Shown: piece after piece, positions 1 to 13,300 of the stretch
Layout of the letters: each line of letters begins with the position of its first letter
Numbering within the stretch: position 1 is the first letter of the stretch
DNA from: Pseudomonas tritici
Lineage (GTDB): Bacteria > Pseudomonadota > Gammaproteobacteria > Pseudomonadales > Pseudomonadaceae
Direction: 5' to 3'
DNA length: 64,000 bases
NCBI RefSeq assembly: GCF_014268275.3
Contig: NZ_CP077084.1
Coordinates: 5,576,501-5,640,500 of the forward strand
Notes under the pieces: generated by a model
What the model was told of the DNA's origin: nothing
The model's database searches: none
What the model saw: the letters and a program-made list of their open reading frames with translations, nothing else
Position numbers and translations under genes: made by a program

Positions 1-2201
1 GCCTGCAGCACCTTCTCATCAAGCATCAGCGTGGCGACGTTGGCTTGCGGAATGATCGCCCCTTGCTCGCCGGTCAGCCCGCGTGCTTCACAGAGGCGGA
101 AGAAACCTTCGATCTTCTCGTTGACCCCGCCCACCGCCTGCACTTCACCAAACTGATTGATCGAACCGGTGATGGCAAAGCACTGTTTGAGCGGCGTCTT
201 CGACAAGGCCGAGATCAAGGTGCACGCCTCGCCCAGGGACGCACTGTCGCCGTCCACGTAGCCGTAGGATTGCTCCAGCGCGATGCTGGCCGAGATCGCC
301 AGCGGGAATTCCTGGGCATAACGGCTACCCAGGTAACCGGTGAGGATCATCACCCCCTTGGAGTGAATCGGCTGGCCGAGGTTAACCTCACGCTCGATGT
401 CGACAATGCCGCTGCCGCCCGGGTACACCGTGGCGGAAATCCGCGCCGGCACGCCGAACGCCGAGTCACCGACCTCCAGCACCGTCAGCCCGTTGCACTT
501 GCCTACGGCCGCGCCTGCGGTGTCGATCAGGATGACCCCGGCCAGCATGTCGTCGAGAATCCGTGCCGACACGCGCCCGGTGCGCGTGGCCTTGGCCTTG
601 AGTGCGCGCTCGATATGACCGGCGTCGGTCATTTCGTCGCCCGCCAGGTGGCGAATGAAATCCGCTTCGCTGACCAGTTGGAACAAATCACCAATGCGCG
701 CCGACAAGCGCCCCTGATGTTCCGCCAAGCGTGCGCTGTAAGTGGCCAGCCGTGCCACCGCATCCGAGGTCAGCGGCGCCATGCCTTCTTCCGATGTGCG
801 GGTTTTGAGCAATTGGGCGAACTGCTCCAGGCTCTCATCGACCATCGGGATATCTTCGTCGAAATCCACCAGCACCCGGAACATCTCCTGGAAATCCGGA
901 TCGGCGTCCTGCAACGCGTAGTACAGCTGGCGGGAACCAATGATGATGACCTTGACCTGCAGCGGGATCATCTGCGGGTTGAGGGTCACCGTAGCCAGGC
1001 GGCCCAACTCGCCCAACGGCGATTCCATCTTCAGCTTGCGCGACTGCAGGGAGCGCTTGAGGGCGTCCCAGACAAACGGTTCGCTGAGCATTTTTTCGGC
1101 TTCAAGAATCAGGAAACCGCCATTGGCGCGGTGCAAGGCGCCCGGACGTAATTGCCGATAGGTGGTGTAGAGCGCGCCCTGGTCGGTGCTGTATTCGATA
1201 CGGCCGAACAGGTTGTCGTAAGTCGGGTGCGGTTCAAATACCACCGGTGCGCCACCGTTGACCGGATGGCCCACCACCAGGCTTGGGCAGTACTGCTCTT
1301 CAAGCAGCTTGCGCGCCTGGGCGTCGGTCTTGGCGTCGTCCACCAGTTGCTCGACTACGGTCTTGAGCAGGTACACCTGCATGGCTTGCAGATAACCGCA
1401 GACAGCGGCGTTTTCCGCGTACTTTTCCGACAGCGGTGCGAGCAAAGGCTGCAGGGCCAGCGTGATGGTTTCTTCGTTGAACTGGCGCAGTTGGTTATTG
1501 GACTCACGTTTCCACTGCGGCAGGCTGGCCAGTTCCTCATTGAGACGTTCTTCCAGCTCGGAAATATCCGTGTGGAAACGCTCGCGATCGGCTTCCGGTA
1601 GCTGCGAGAACTCGGCCTCGTCCAGCGCCTTGCCGTCGAGCATCGGGGTAAAGGCGATATTGGAGCTGTCGCGGTATAGCGCGACGTCTTTTTCCAGGGC
1701 CAGGCGTTCGATTACGTCCAGGGCCTTGTCGTAGCGCTGGTTGAAGGCGCGGTCGATGGCACTCTTGCGCTGTTGATACGTCGGATGCTCGAAAACCGCC
1801 GGGAAGGTGGCGACCAGGTTGTCGACCAAGCCGTTGATATCGGCAATAAACGCCGCCGCCCCGCCGCCTGGTAGTTCCAGGGCGCGGGGTTCGCGAGGCT
1901 CATCGAAATTATTCACATAGACCCAATCTGCCGGGGTCTGCAGGCGTTTGCCTTCGGCTTTCAGGTAACGTTTGACGAACGAAAAGCGGCCGGTGCCGGG
2001 CTCGCCCATGACAAACACGTTGTAACCGGGGCGTGGCATGGCCACACCGAACTGCAGTGCTTCAACCGCACGTTCCTGGCCAAGCACACCGCGAAAGGGC
2101 TCCAGATCATTGGTGGTCGAGAAGCTGAACTGTTCAGCGGAGAAAGGGCGAGTCAGCGCTTCGGGCGCTAGACGCAAGCTGGCAGCAACAGGATCAGGCA
2201 T
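1..2201 (-). CDS. Lon-like AAA+ ATP-dependent protease (LonB/YcbZ type), 3' end outside window
   Basis: About 733 codons are visible; the C-terminus runs off the left edge. It should be a cytoplasmic ATP-dependent serine protease of the AAA_32/Lon_C family. The C-terminal Lon protease domain has the Ser-Lys dyad: Ser653 in GDSAS and Lys696 in GGVNEKIEGF, 43 residues apart as in Lon. The N-terminal nucleotide loop at residues 66-72 reads GEPGTGR, with Arg in place of the Walker A Lys. The start is ATG at 2201, preceded by AAGGAA. The position matches P. aeruginosa PA4576 (from memory). The family assignment is secure; the substrates are unknown. Confidence 0.9.
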   Translation of the reverse strand, partial: MPDPVAASLRLAPEALTRPFSAEQFSFSTTNDLEPFRGVLGQERAVEALQFGVAMPRPGYNVFVMGEPGTGRFSFVKRYLKAEGKRLQTPADWVYVNNFDEPREPRALELPGGGAAAFIADINGLVDNLVATFPAVFEHPTYQQRKSAIDRAFNQRYDKALDVIERLALEKDVALYRDSSNIAFTPMLDGKALDEAEFSQLPEADRERFHTDISELEERLNEELASLPQWKRESNNQLRQFNEETITLALQPLLAPLSEKYAENAAVCGYLQAMQVYLLKTVVEQLVDDAKTDAQARKLLEEQYCPSLVVGHPVNGGAPVVFEPHPTYDNLFGRIEYSTDQGALYTTYRQLRPGALHRANGGFLILEAEKMLSEPFVWDALKRSLQSRKLKMESPLGELGRLATVTLNPQMIPLQVKVIIIGSRQLYYALQDADPDFQEMFRVLVDFDEDIPMVDESLEQFAQLLKTRTSEEGMAPLTSDAVARLATYSARLAEHQGRLSARIGDLFQLVSEADFIRHLAGDEMTDAGHIERALKAKATRTGRVSARILDDMLAGVILIDTAGAAVGKCNGLTVLEVGDSAFGVPARISATVYPGGSGIVDIEREVNLGQPIHSKGVMILTGYLGSRYAQEFPLAISASIALEQSYGYVDGDSASLGEACTLISALSKTPLKQCFAITGSINQFGEVQAVGGVNEKIEGFFRLCEARGLTGEQGAIIPQANVATLMLDEKVLQ

Positions 2202-2468
2202 CGGGCTTCCTTACATCAGGCGGGGCAGATAACGGCATTCTGGCTCCCGGTTACGCGCTCTGGCAAGGCGCGCTTGAGGGAAAGCATAGACGCGGGATGC
2301 GTCCCGCAAAAATAGTGCGACATCGCGAATTGTTTTATAAAAATACACGGAACCCTTAGAACGTGCCTAAACTCCAAACTGCGCGGGTTGGACTAATAAC
2401 CGACCCCTAGGGCGCGTTGACGTGCCTGAACCCTTGTCCATTGGTTTGCACACAAAGAGAACAAAGCT

Positions 2469-2957
2469 ATGAAACGGATCCTTCTCGGTACTCTCTTCAC
2501 CGTCGTCTCCCTCAATGCAATGGCAGAAGCACCAGGTGGCCCGAACTGCGGTTGGGGCAACATGTTGTTTGAAGGCCAGCGCGGTACTCCAGCTCACTTC
2601 CTGGCCTCCACCACCAACGGTACTTCGGGTAACGCCACCTTCGGCATGACCTCGGGCACCAACGGTTGCAGCACCAACAGCGCCCTGAGCTATGGCGGCA
2701 AGTCCTGGATTGCCATGAATGGCATGATGAACGAGCTGTCCGAAGACATGGCCAAGGGTAACGGCGAAGCGCTGACTACCTACGCTGTGGTACTGGGTGT
2801 TGCACCGGAAGATCGCGAGCACTTTGCTGCCGTGACTCACGAGCACTTCCAGCAAATCTTCAGCAAGGCTGACGTGACTGCTGATGACGTGCACAACAAC
2901 ACCATTGCTGTACTGAAAAGTGATGCCCGTCTGGCGAAATACGCTACCCAGGCTTAA
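2469..2957 (+). CDS. DUF3015 family secreted protein
   Basis: 162 residues. The N-terminus (MKRILLGTLFTVVSLNAMA) is a signal peptide that should be cut after AMA, so the protein is probably periplasmic. The mature part has the Cys-, Gly- and Asn-rich start (GGPNCGWGNMLFEGQ) and the ASTTNGTSGN segment characteristic of DUF3015 proteins of pseudomonads. No enzymatic motif is recognisable and the function is unknown. It is monocistronic, with 267 bp upstream and a strong intrinsic terminator just downstream. Confidence 0.85.
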   Translation: MKRILLGTLFTVVSLNAMAEAPGGPNCGWGNMLFEGQRGTPAHFLASTTNGTSGNATFGMTSGTNGCSTNSALSYGGKSWIAMNGMMNELSEDMAKGNGEALTTYAVVLGVAPEDREHFAAVTHEHFQQIFSKADVTADDVHNNTIAVLKSDARLAKYATQA

Positions 2958-2967
2958 GCTCGACCTG

Positions 2968-3000
2968 CCCGCGCCTTTCGAGGCGCGGGTTTTATTTTTT
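2968..3000 (+). terminator. Rho-independent terminator of the DUF3015 gene
   Basis: A 9-bp perfect GC-rich stem (2968-2976 with 2981-2989) and a TTCG tetraloop are followed directly by TTTTATTTTTT. It begins 10 bp after the stop codon. Confidence 0.93.
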
Positions 3001-3050
3001 CGACCTGTCCCCCCTTGGGTCTTTTTTTTATTTCGACTTAAGTAGCCCCC

Positions 3051-4904
3051 ATGCTCAAACGCCTCGCTTGCCTGGCTCTCTTCGCCTGCGCCCCGCTGTA
3101 CGCGGCACCGCACCTCGATGATCAACGTTTGCAGCAATTGGCCAATGACCCCTTCTGGTTATCCCTGGGCCACTACGAAGCCGGCAAGATCAGCGGCTGG
3201 CGCAGTTATGTCAGCGAAAAAAAGTTTTTCCTCGCACCTGACGGCGCCCATCACCCGGATGCGGAACTCAAGGCCACCGTCGACGCCCTTTACGCGCCGG
3301 CCAGCCTGGGTGAACAACACGCCCAGTGCGTGTACCCCGCACGAACCCGCTGGCTCAAGGATCAGTTGCAACTTACTGACCTGCCTGCCGTGGACTGCAA
3401 AGAATTCAAGCAGTGGTTCAAGGACGTCGCCCCCCATAGTGCGGTGATGATCTTCCCAGCGGCCTACCTCAACAGCCCCTCGTCGATGTTCGGCCACACT
3501 CTGCTGCGCATCGACCAGGCCGACGTGCAAAGTAACAACACTGCCCTGCTCAGCTACGCGATCAACTTCGGCGCCTATATCGAGGGCTCCGACAACAGCA
3601 TTCTCTACGCCTGGAAAGGCTTGATGGGGGGTTACCCCGGCCTGTTCGCCCTGGTGCCCTACCAGGAAAAACTCTCCGAGTACCGTAGTCTCGAGAACCG
3701 CGACCTGTGGGAATACCGCCTCAACCTCACCCAGGTCGAGACCGAACGCATGGTCGAGCACGTGTGGGAGCTCAAGCAGATCCAGTTCGACTACTTCTTC
3801 TTTGACGAAAACTGCTCCTATCGCCTGCTGGAACTGCTGCAAGTGGCGCGCCCTGGCCTACGCCTGACCGAGCAATTTCCGCTGACCGCCATCCCGACCG
3901 ACACGGTCAAGGCCGTGAAAGAGGCCGGTCTGGTAGAAAAGATCGACTACCGCCCTTCCCGCGAACGCGAACTGCTGGAGCGCGCCAAACCACTCGACAG
4001 CGACGAGCAGCAATGGGTATTGAAGGTCAGCGACGACCAGAAACAATTGCAGGAGCCTGCCTTCAAAGCCCTGCCCCGCGAGCGCCAGGCCCTGATCATC
4101 GACGCCGCTTACCGCCTGGGCCGCTACCGCGCCAATGGCCTGGAGCGCGACACCGCCCGCTCCCAGCGCAGCTTCGAACTGCTGCGCGCGATCAATCAGA
4201 ACCCTGCGCCCGACCTTAAAATCGTACCGCCCGGCCTGCCGGAAAACGGCCATGAATCGCGCACCTGGCAAGCCGGCATCGGCACCCGTGGCGACAAAGC
4301 TTTTGGCGAATACGGCCTGCGCATGGCCTACCACGACCTCAACGACAACGCTGAAGGCTTCCCCCTCGGCGCGCAGATCGAAATCCTGCAAATGAAACTG
4401 CGCCAGTACGAGGGCAACCACTGGCAACTGCAGCAACTGGACCTGGCCACCATCCGCTCCCTGACCCCGCGCAATGCGCTGTTGCAACCCTGGTCATGGC
4501 AAGTCACCGGCGGTCTGGAGCGCGTGCCTGGCAAACACGACGACGAAACCCTGGTCGCCCACGTCAACGGCGGCGCCGGCGGCACCTGGCAACTGCGCGA
4601 CGACATGCTCGGCTTCGCCCTTGGCACCGTACGCGTGGAACACAACAACGACTTCAACGAAGCCATCTCCCCCGCAGCCGGTTTCAATACCGGGGTGTTG
4701 TGGAGGAATCCGCTGGGTAATTTGAGTTTGGAAGCCAAGGGTGATTTCTTCACCAATGGCGAAGTGCGGCGCAGCATCAGCTTGAACCAGCAGTGGGAGC
4801 TGTCACGCAACCTGGGGCTGCGGTTGAGTGCACAGCGCGAGTACAGCCACCTTTCCACGCCGGTCAACGAAGTGATGCTTGAAGTGAAGTGGTATCACTA
4901 CTAA
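3051..4904 (+). CDS. DUF4105 (Lnb N-terminal periplasmic domain) outer-membrane-associated protein
   Basis: 617 residues with an 18-residue signal peptide (MLKRLACLALFACAPLYA). The central region contains the DUF4105/Lnb block: SSMFGHTLLRID followed about 100 residues later by FDENCSYRLLELL, giving a conserved His and Cys that resemble a papain-like pair. The C-terminal 200 residues are rich in alternating polar/aromatic strands and end in KWYHY, which suggests a beta-barrel with a terminal aromatic. I infer envelope localisation; substrate and role are unknown. No strong ribosome-binding site precedes ATG 3051, but the signal peptide supports it. Confidence 0.85.
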   Translation: MLKRLACLALFACAPLYAAPHLDDQRLQQLANDPFWLSLGHYEAGKISGWRSYVSEKKFFLAPDGAHHPDAELKATVDALYAPASLGEQHAQCVYPARTRWLKDQLQLTDLPAVDCKEFKQWFKDVAPHSAVMIFPAAYLNSPSSMFGHTLLRIDQADVQSNNTALLSYAINFGAYIEGSDNSILYAWKGLMGGYPGLFALVPYQEKLSEYRSLENRDLWEYRLNLTQVETERMVEHVWELKQIQFDYFFFDENCSYRLLELLQVARPGLRLTEQFPLTAIPTDTVKAVKEAGLVEKIDYRPSRERELLERAKPLDSDEQQWVLKVSDDQKQLQEPAFKALPRERQALIIDAAYRLGRYRANGLERDTARSQRSFELLRAINQNPAPDLKIVPPGLPENGHESRTWQAGIGTRGDKAFGEYGLRMAYHDLNDNAEGFPLGAQIEILQMKLRQYEGNHWQLQQLDLATIRSLTPRNALLQPWSWQVTGGLERVPGKHDDETLVAHVNGGAGGTWQLRDDMLGFALGTVRVEHNNDFNEAISPAAGFNTGVLWRNPLGNLSLEAKGDFFTNGEVRRSISLNQQWELSRNLGLRLSAQREYSHLSTPVNEVMLEVKWYHY

Positions 4905-4924
4905 TCAAAGCCTGACGAAGATCA

Positions 4925-5019
4925 AAATGTGGGAGCGGGCTTGCTCGCGAATGCGGTGTATCAGTCACTGGAAACTTGGCTGAGCCACCGCTTTCGCGAG
5001 CAAGCCCGCTCCCACATTT
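4925..5019. repeat. REPIN: inverted pair of REP sequences (GGGCTTGCTCGCGA class)
   Basis: The arm at about 4925-4950 (AAATGTGGGAGCGGG then CTTGCTCGCGA) is repeated as its exact reverse complement at about 4994-5019, separated by about 43 bp. The same arms recur at 52092-52181. It fills the gap between the DUF4105 gene and the small lipoprotein. Confidence 0.9.
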
Positions 5020-5151
5020 GGTGTTGTGTTTAGCCAAACACCATCGTGCGGTCCGCACTTACAACACCTTTCTCACTCTCCCTTCACACCTCCCTGACAA
5101 ATCCCGTTCTAGACTCTCCCTAACAGCCGTGAAACGGCCAGGGAGTACGCC

Positions 5152-5508
5152 ATGTGGCGGTCTGCGTTATTGCTGTGTGCAGTGGTGTGGCTGGCGGGTT
5201 GCCAAACGACCCATCAGGATTTGCTGGCCAAGGGTTATCCACCGGCCTTTGCCGACGGTTTTGACGATGGCTGCAGCAGTGGTCGCCAGGCTGCCGGGGT
5301 GATCACCGGGGAGTTTCGCAAAAATGTGCCGCGTTATCTGAAGGATCGGCAATACGCCGAAGGCTGGGAGGATGGCTTTCGACAGTGCAAGGCCATGCGT
5401 GAAAACGAAGAGTTGCGCGACTACAGGGACAACCACTGGGATGACCGAGAGCGGGCCTGGCAGCACGAGAAAGACCGCGACGCCGCCAGGGCCTATCGCT
5501 CGCAATAG
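5152..5508 (+). CDS. small lipoprotein of unknown function
   Basis: 118 residues. A type II signal peptide ends in the lipobox WLAGC with the lipidated Cys at residue 17. The mature part is very hydrophilic and charged towards the C-terminus (WDDRERAWQHEKDRDAARAYRSQ). The pair FADGFDDGCSSGRQAAG and YAEGWEDGFRQCK looks like a duplicated G-(F/W)-xDGxxxC unit, so each half may form a small helical hairpin. I recognise no enzyme motif. GGGAG precedes the ATG by 6 bases. It lies 70 bp before the Gre-like gene on the same strand, so co-transcription is possible. Confidence 0.8.
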   Translation: MWRSALLLCAVVWLAGCQTTHQDLLAKGYPPAFADGFDDGCSSGRQAAGVITGEFRKNVPRYLKDRQYAEGWEDGFRQCKAMRENEELRDYRDNHWDDRERAWQHEKDRDAARAYRSQ

Positions 5509-5578
5509 GTCGCTTTCAGACATCCATCGAAACTAATGCGCGGCGAACATGGCCCAAACTCCATAGAGGGAGAACACC

Positions 5579-7458
<1,880 letters not shown>

Positions 7459-7596
7459 TTATCAATTCGTTTCGCACTGCGACAGGGCAAAATGTCGCCT
7501 TTATGAATTTAAATGGTGCATTTGATATAAATAACTACATTATTTCGCCCCCAAATGGGGATTTCAGCTCAAACCATGCACCAATAGGTAGTCGGG

Positions 7597-7680
7597 CATC
7601 GCAGACAAGCCAGCTCCCACATTGACCGAGTACATCCGCATCAGCGCGGTCAAGTGTGGGAGCAGGCTTGCCTGCGATGA
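7597..7680. repeat. REPIN (GGCTTGCCTGCGAT class)
   Basis: The left arm at 7597-7622 (CATCGCAGACAAGCCAGC then TCCCACA) is the near-perfect reverse complement of the right arm at about 7654-7680 (TGTGGGAGCAGGCTTGCC then TGCGATG). The spacer is about 31 bp. The core differs from that of the 4925-5019 element. Confidence 0.88.
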
Positions 7681-7710
7681 GATCACCTCGGTCACCCTGA
7701 AAAGCACGCA

Positions 7711-7742
7711 AAAAAAACGGAGCCCTAAGGCTCCGCTTTTTT
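7711..7742 (-). terminator. Rho-independent terminator of ettA
   Basis: The stem CGGAGCC (7718-7724) pairs with GGCTCCG (7729-7735) around a CTAA loop. The A-run at 7711-7717 is the T-run of the minus strand, and a T-run also follows on the plus strand, so it can work in both directions. Confidence 0.9.
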
Positions 7743-7756
7743 CATACCAACCCGAA

Positions 7757-9421
<1,665 letters not shown>

Positions 9422-9581
9422 AATGTGGACCTCATGAAAAAGTGAGAACAGGCCTACGTAGCGTCATGGCGCTGTACATAGCATTGCGAATCCTCAAGGT
9501 TAACCTAAGTGGCCGAGCGTATCGAAATCTATCTGTTAGATTAGCCGCCCAACCCCTCAGAGGTTCCAGGAGACCCCCTTC

Positions 9582-10187
9582 ATGCTTGGCGTCATTTCTG
9601 CACTCGGCTTGCTGCTATTAATGCCGGGCCCCACCAACACACTGCTATTGCGCTCGGGAATACTCACGGGGTTCAGGCGCGCCTGGCCGCTGAGCCTGCT
9701 GGAGTGCCTGGCGTACCTGACGCAGATATCCTTCTGGGGCTACCTGCTCAGCCATATAGGCGACAGCGTGCCTTGGGGGCTGAAGCTCGTGCAGTTCGCT
9801 TCGGTCTGTTACCTGATCAGGACTTCCTACCTGCTGTGGTGCCACCCCGACGAAACACTCAAGTCTGCACCTGAAGCACGCGTATCCAGGCTGCATTTCT
9901 TTCTGCTGACGCTGATCAACCCCAAGGGTTTGCTGATCGTTTCGTTCATCGTCCCCGTGCAGACGTTTATCGACCTGACGTTATATGTGCAGTTCGTCGC
10001 ACAGTTCACAGCCGTGGTGGTACCGGTGGGGTGCGCATGGGTACTGTTCGGCGCCCGCATCAGACATGGCGGATACGCCTGGCTGACGCCGCACGCCATC
10101 AACCGCACGGCCTCTGTGGTTATCGGCGTCTTCACGCTCGCCATCCTGACCCGCCTGGCCGACAGCCTGATCCACACAGGTGCCTGA
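9582..10187 (+). CDS. LysE/RhtB-family amino-acid exporter
   Basis: 201 residues with about six hydrophobic helices. The N-terminal LLLLMPGPTNTLLLRSG matches the conserved PGP signature in the first helix of LysE/RhtB exporters; the second signature, LTLINPKGLLIVSF, is present at about residue 108-121. It should be an inner-membrane exporter of amino acids or related metabolites; the substrate cannot be told from sequence. AGGAGA lies 9 bases before the ATG. It stands alone, 160 bp from the divergent ettA and about 120 bp before morA. Confidence 0.85.
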   Translation: MLGVISALGLLLLMPGPTNTLLLRSGILTGFRRAWPLSLLECLAYLTQISFWGYLLSHIGDSVPWGLKLVQFASVCYLIRTSYLLWCHPDETLKSAPEARVSRLHFFLLTLINPKGLLIVSFIVPVQTFIDLTLYVQFVAQFTAVVVPVGCAWVLFGARIRHGGYAWLTPHAINRTASVVIGVFTLAILTRLADSLIHTGA

Positions 10188-10308
10188 CTTGAGTCCTGCC
10201 AGGCGGGGCTGGCACTTTGCCACAAGTCAGGGCATGCTAGCCGCCCTCCGGGCGTCCGGCTTATAGTGCACGTCGCGCGCCAGTCCAGCCAAACCGCAGG
10301 ATCACAGC

Positions 10309-13300
10309 TTGTCCAAAGTCACGCCGCCTACTCCCCTGCGCGCCGCTCATATAGCGCCGGGAGCGCCCCTGCACGGCACCCTCAAAGGCGCATTGGCGAC
10401 GCTCGTCCTCATGCTGCTCGCCTTATTGTTCTGGCAACTGCTTGACCAGTTGCAGCAAAACCAGAAGAACCAGCAGCAATACACCATCGACTACAGTGCC
10501 GACCTGGCCGAACAGATCAGCCTGAACATGGCCCTGAGCGCAAAAATCGCTCTTAACCTACTCCCGATGGTCGAGCCACCGCGCGACAGCGAACAGCAAC
10601 AGGCCTTGATGCGCACCTTGCAGCGCTCGCTGCCGGAGCTGCGCAGCGTCGCCCTGCTCGCCCCCAGCGGCGCGATGATCAGTGACAGCGCCACCGACAG
10701 CCAGGACGGCGCCTGGCTTGAAGAGCTGGTGCAGCGCAGCCACTCCCAGTCCTATTACCTGAGCAACAGCAACGACGGCACCCTCATCTATCTGCTATTG
10801 CACCAGCCCAGCGGCGGTTCAAGGATGTACTGGGCATTGCGCCTGGCGCCCAACTACCTGGCCAACCTCACCCCCCAGGACGGCCAGGGCCAACGCCCGA
10901 TGTGGGTCATCGAGAATCGCGTCAACCACCGCGTCATCAGCCGTGACAGCGGCATGCCGGCCCAGTGGGCCAGCGCCCTCACACCGGACGAACTGAATAA
11001 AAGCGTACTGGTCACGCCCCTGAGCAAGAGCGACTGGCAATTGCGTGGGCTGTTCGACCGCACCGCCGTGTTGGAGCAACTGTTGCCGGCGTTTATCGGC
11101 AAATGCCTGTTGGGCCTGGCGTTCTCGCTGATCCCGGTGATCGTGCTGTTGAACATGCGTCGCCGCCAGCGCCAAGTGCATGAAGGCCGGCGGCGCTACC
11201 AGGACATTTTCGAAGGCACCGGCGTGGCCCTGTGCGTGCTTGACTTGTCGGGCCTGAACGGTTTCTTCGACAAGACCCGATTGCAGACCCGTGAGCAATT
11301 GCACGACTGGCTGCAGGCCAACCCCGACGAGCGCCAGCGACTGCTCAAGGAGTTGCGCATCACCGAGGTCAACCAGGTGGCGGTGCGCCTGTTGAACGTG
11401 GGCTCCTGCGAGGAGGCTTGGGGACGCCTGATCGATGACTGCCCGCGCAATGCCACGTCCATCGGTTACCAGATACTTGATGCTGTCCTGACCCAACAGA
11501 GCCAGTTGGAGCTGGAAATCCAGCTCAAGGACGTGGCCGGCAACGAGCAATACCTGTGGCTGGTGATGCGCCTGCCCGAGCAACAAGACGACTTCAAGGC
11601 AGTGATCCTCAGTATCAGCGATATCACCAGCCGCAAGCTGATCGAGCTGTCGCTGGTCGAACGGGAAAGCTTCTGGTCAGACGTGGTCCGCACCGTGCCC
11701 GACCACCTGTATGTGCAGGATGTGATCAGCCAGCGCATGATTTTCAGCAACCACCATTTGGGCCACACTCTCGGCTACAACAAGGCCGAACTGCAGCAAA
11801 TGGGCGAGTACTTCTGGGAAATCCTGCTGCACCCCGAGGACGCCGAGCATTACCATGATTTGCGCCAGCAGCAGCGCAATGTCGGCTACACCACGCAGTT
11901 GCACTGCCAACTGCGCTTCCGTCATCGCGATAACCAGTGGCGCCGTTTTGATATCCGTGAACAAGCCCTAGCCCGCGAAGAGACCGCGCAGATCAGCCGG
12001 ATCATCGGCGTGGCCAAGGACATCACCGACCAGATCGAAGCCAGTGAATCCCTGCGCGACAGCGAACAGCGCTACCGCATGCTGGCCGAAAGCATCAGCG
12101 ACGTGATCTGCTCCACCGACAGCCAATTGGCCCTCAACTATGTCAGCCCGTCGGTCAATGCCGTGCTGGGCTATGACGTGGATTGGGTGTTCAAGAACGG
12201 CTGGCAGTCGATCATTGCCAACCCGCAGCAACTGACCGGCATTTATAGCCTGATGGAGCAGGTCAGCCGCGCGCTGGGCGATCCCGAGGCGTTGAACAAG
12301 CTGCGTGATGACATTCAAACCCAGTTGTTCCTGTTCGATTGCCTGCGCGCCGACGGTCGCAAAGTGCCGATTGAGTTGCGCCTGGTGCTGGTGTGGGACG
12401 AACACGGCGCCTTTGAAGGCATCCTTGGTGTGGGTCGCGACATCAGCCAGCAGCGCCGCGCCGAGAAAGACCTGCGCATGGCGGCCACGGTATTCGAGCA
12501 CTCCACGTCGGCGATCCTGATCACCGACCCGGCGGGGTATATCGTGCAGGCCAACGAGGCGTTCAGCCGGGTCAGCGGCTATGCGGTCAGCGATGTGCTC
12601 GATCAATTGCCCAACATGCTCACCGTCGACGAACAGCAGGAAGCCCACTTGCGCTACGTGCTCAAGCAACTGCATCAGCACAGCACCTGGGAAGGCGAAG
12701 TGTGGCTCAAGCGCCGCAATGGCGAGCATTACCCGGCGTGGGTCGGCATCACTGCCGTGTTTGACGATGAGGGCGACCTAGCCAGCTACGTGTGCTTTTT
12801 CAGTGATATCAGCGAGCGCAAGGCCAGCGAACAGCGCATCCACCGCCTGGCCTACTATGACGCCCTGACCCACCTGCCCAACCGCACGCTGTTCCAGGAT
12901 CGCCTGCACACCGCGTTGCAGTCGGCCGAACGGCAGAAGTCGTGGGTGGTGCTGATGTTCCTCGACCTCGACCGCTTCAAACCGATCAACGACTCCCTGG
13001 GTCACGCCGCCGGCGACCGCATGCTTAAGGAAATGGCTACGCGCCTGCTGGGTTGCGTGGCCGAAGACGACACCGTGGCGCGCATGGGTGGCGACGAGTT
13101 CACGTTGCTCCTGCAGCCACGGGTCAACCGTGAAATGGCGCTGAACCGCGCGATCCATGTGGCCGAGCAGATCCTCGCCAGCCTGGTAAAACCCTTTGTA
13201 TTGGAAGGCCGAGAATTCTTTGTGACCGCCAGTATCGGCATCGCCCTCAGCCCGCAGGACGGTAACGAGCTGAGCCAGTTGATGAAAAACGCCGACACCG

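Noticed and set aside
4925..5019. Repeated palindromes considered as CRISPR or phage att sites
   Set aside because: They are isolated inverted pairs with GTGGGAGC cores at intergenic positions, without regular spacers, cas genes or integrases; they are REP/REPIN elements.
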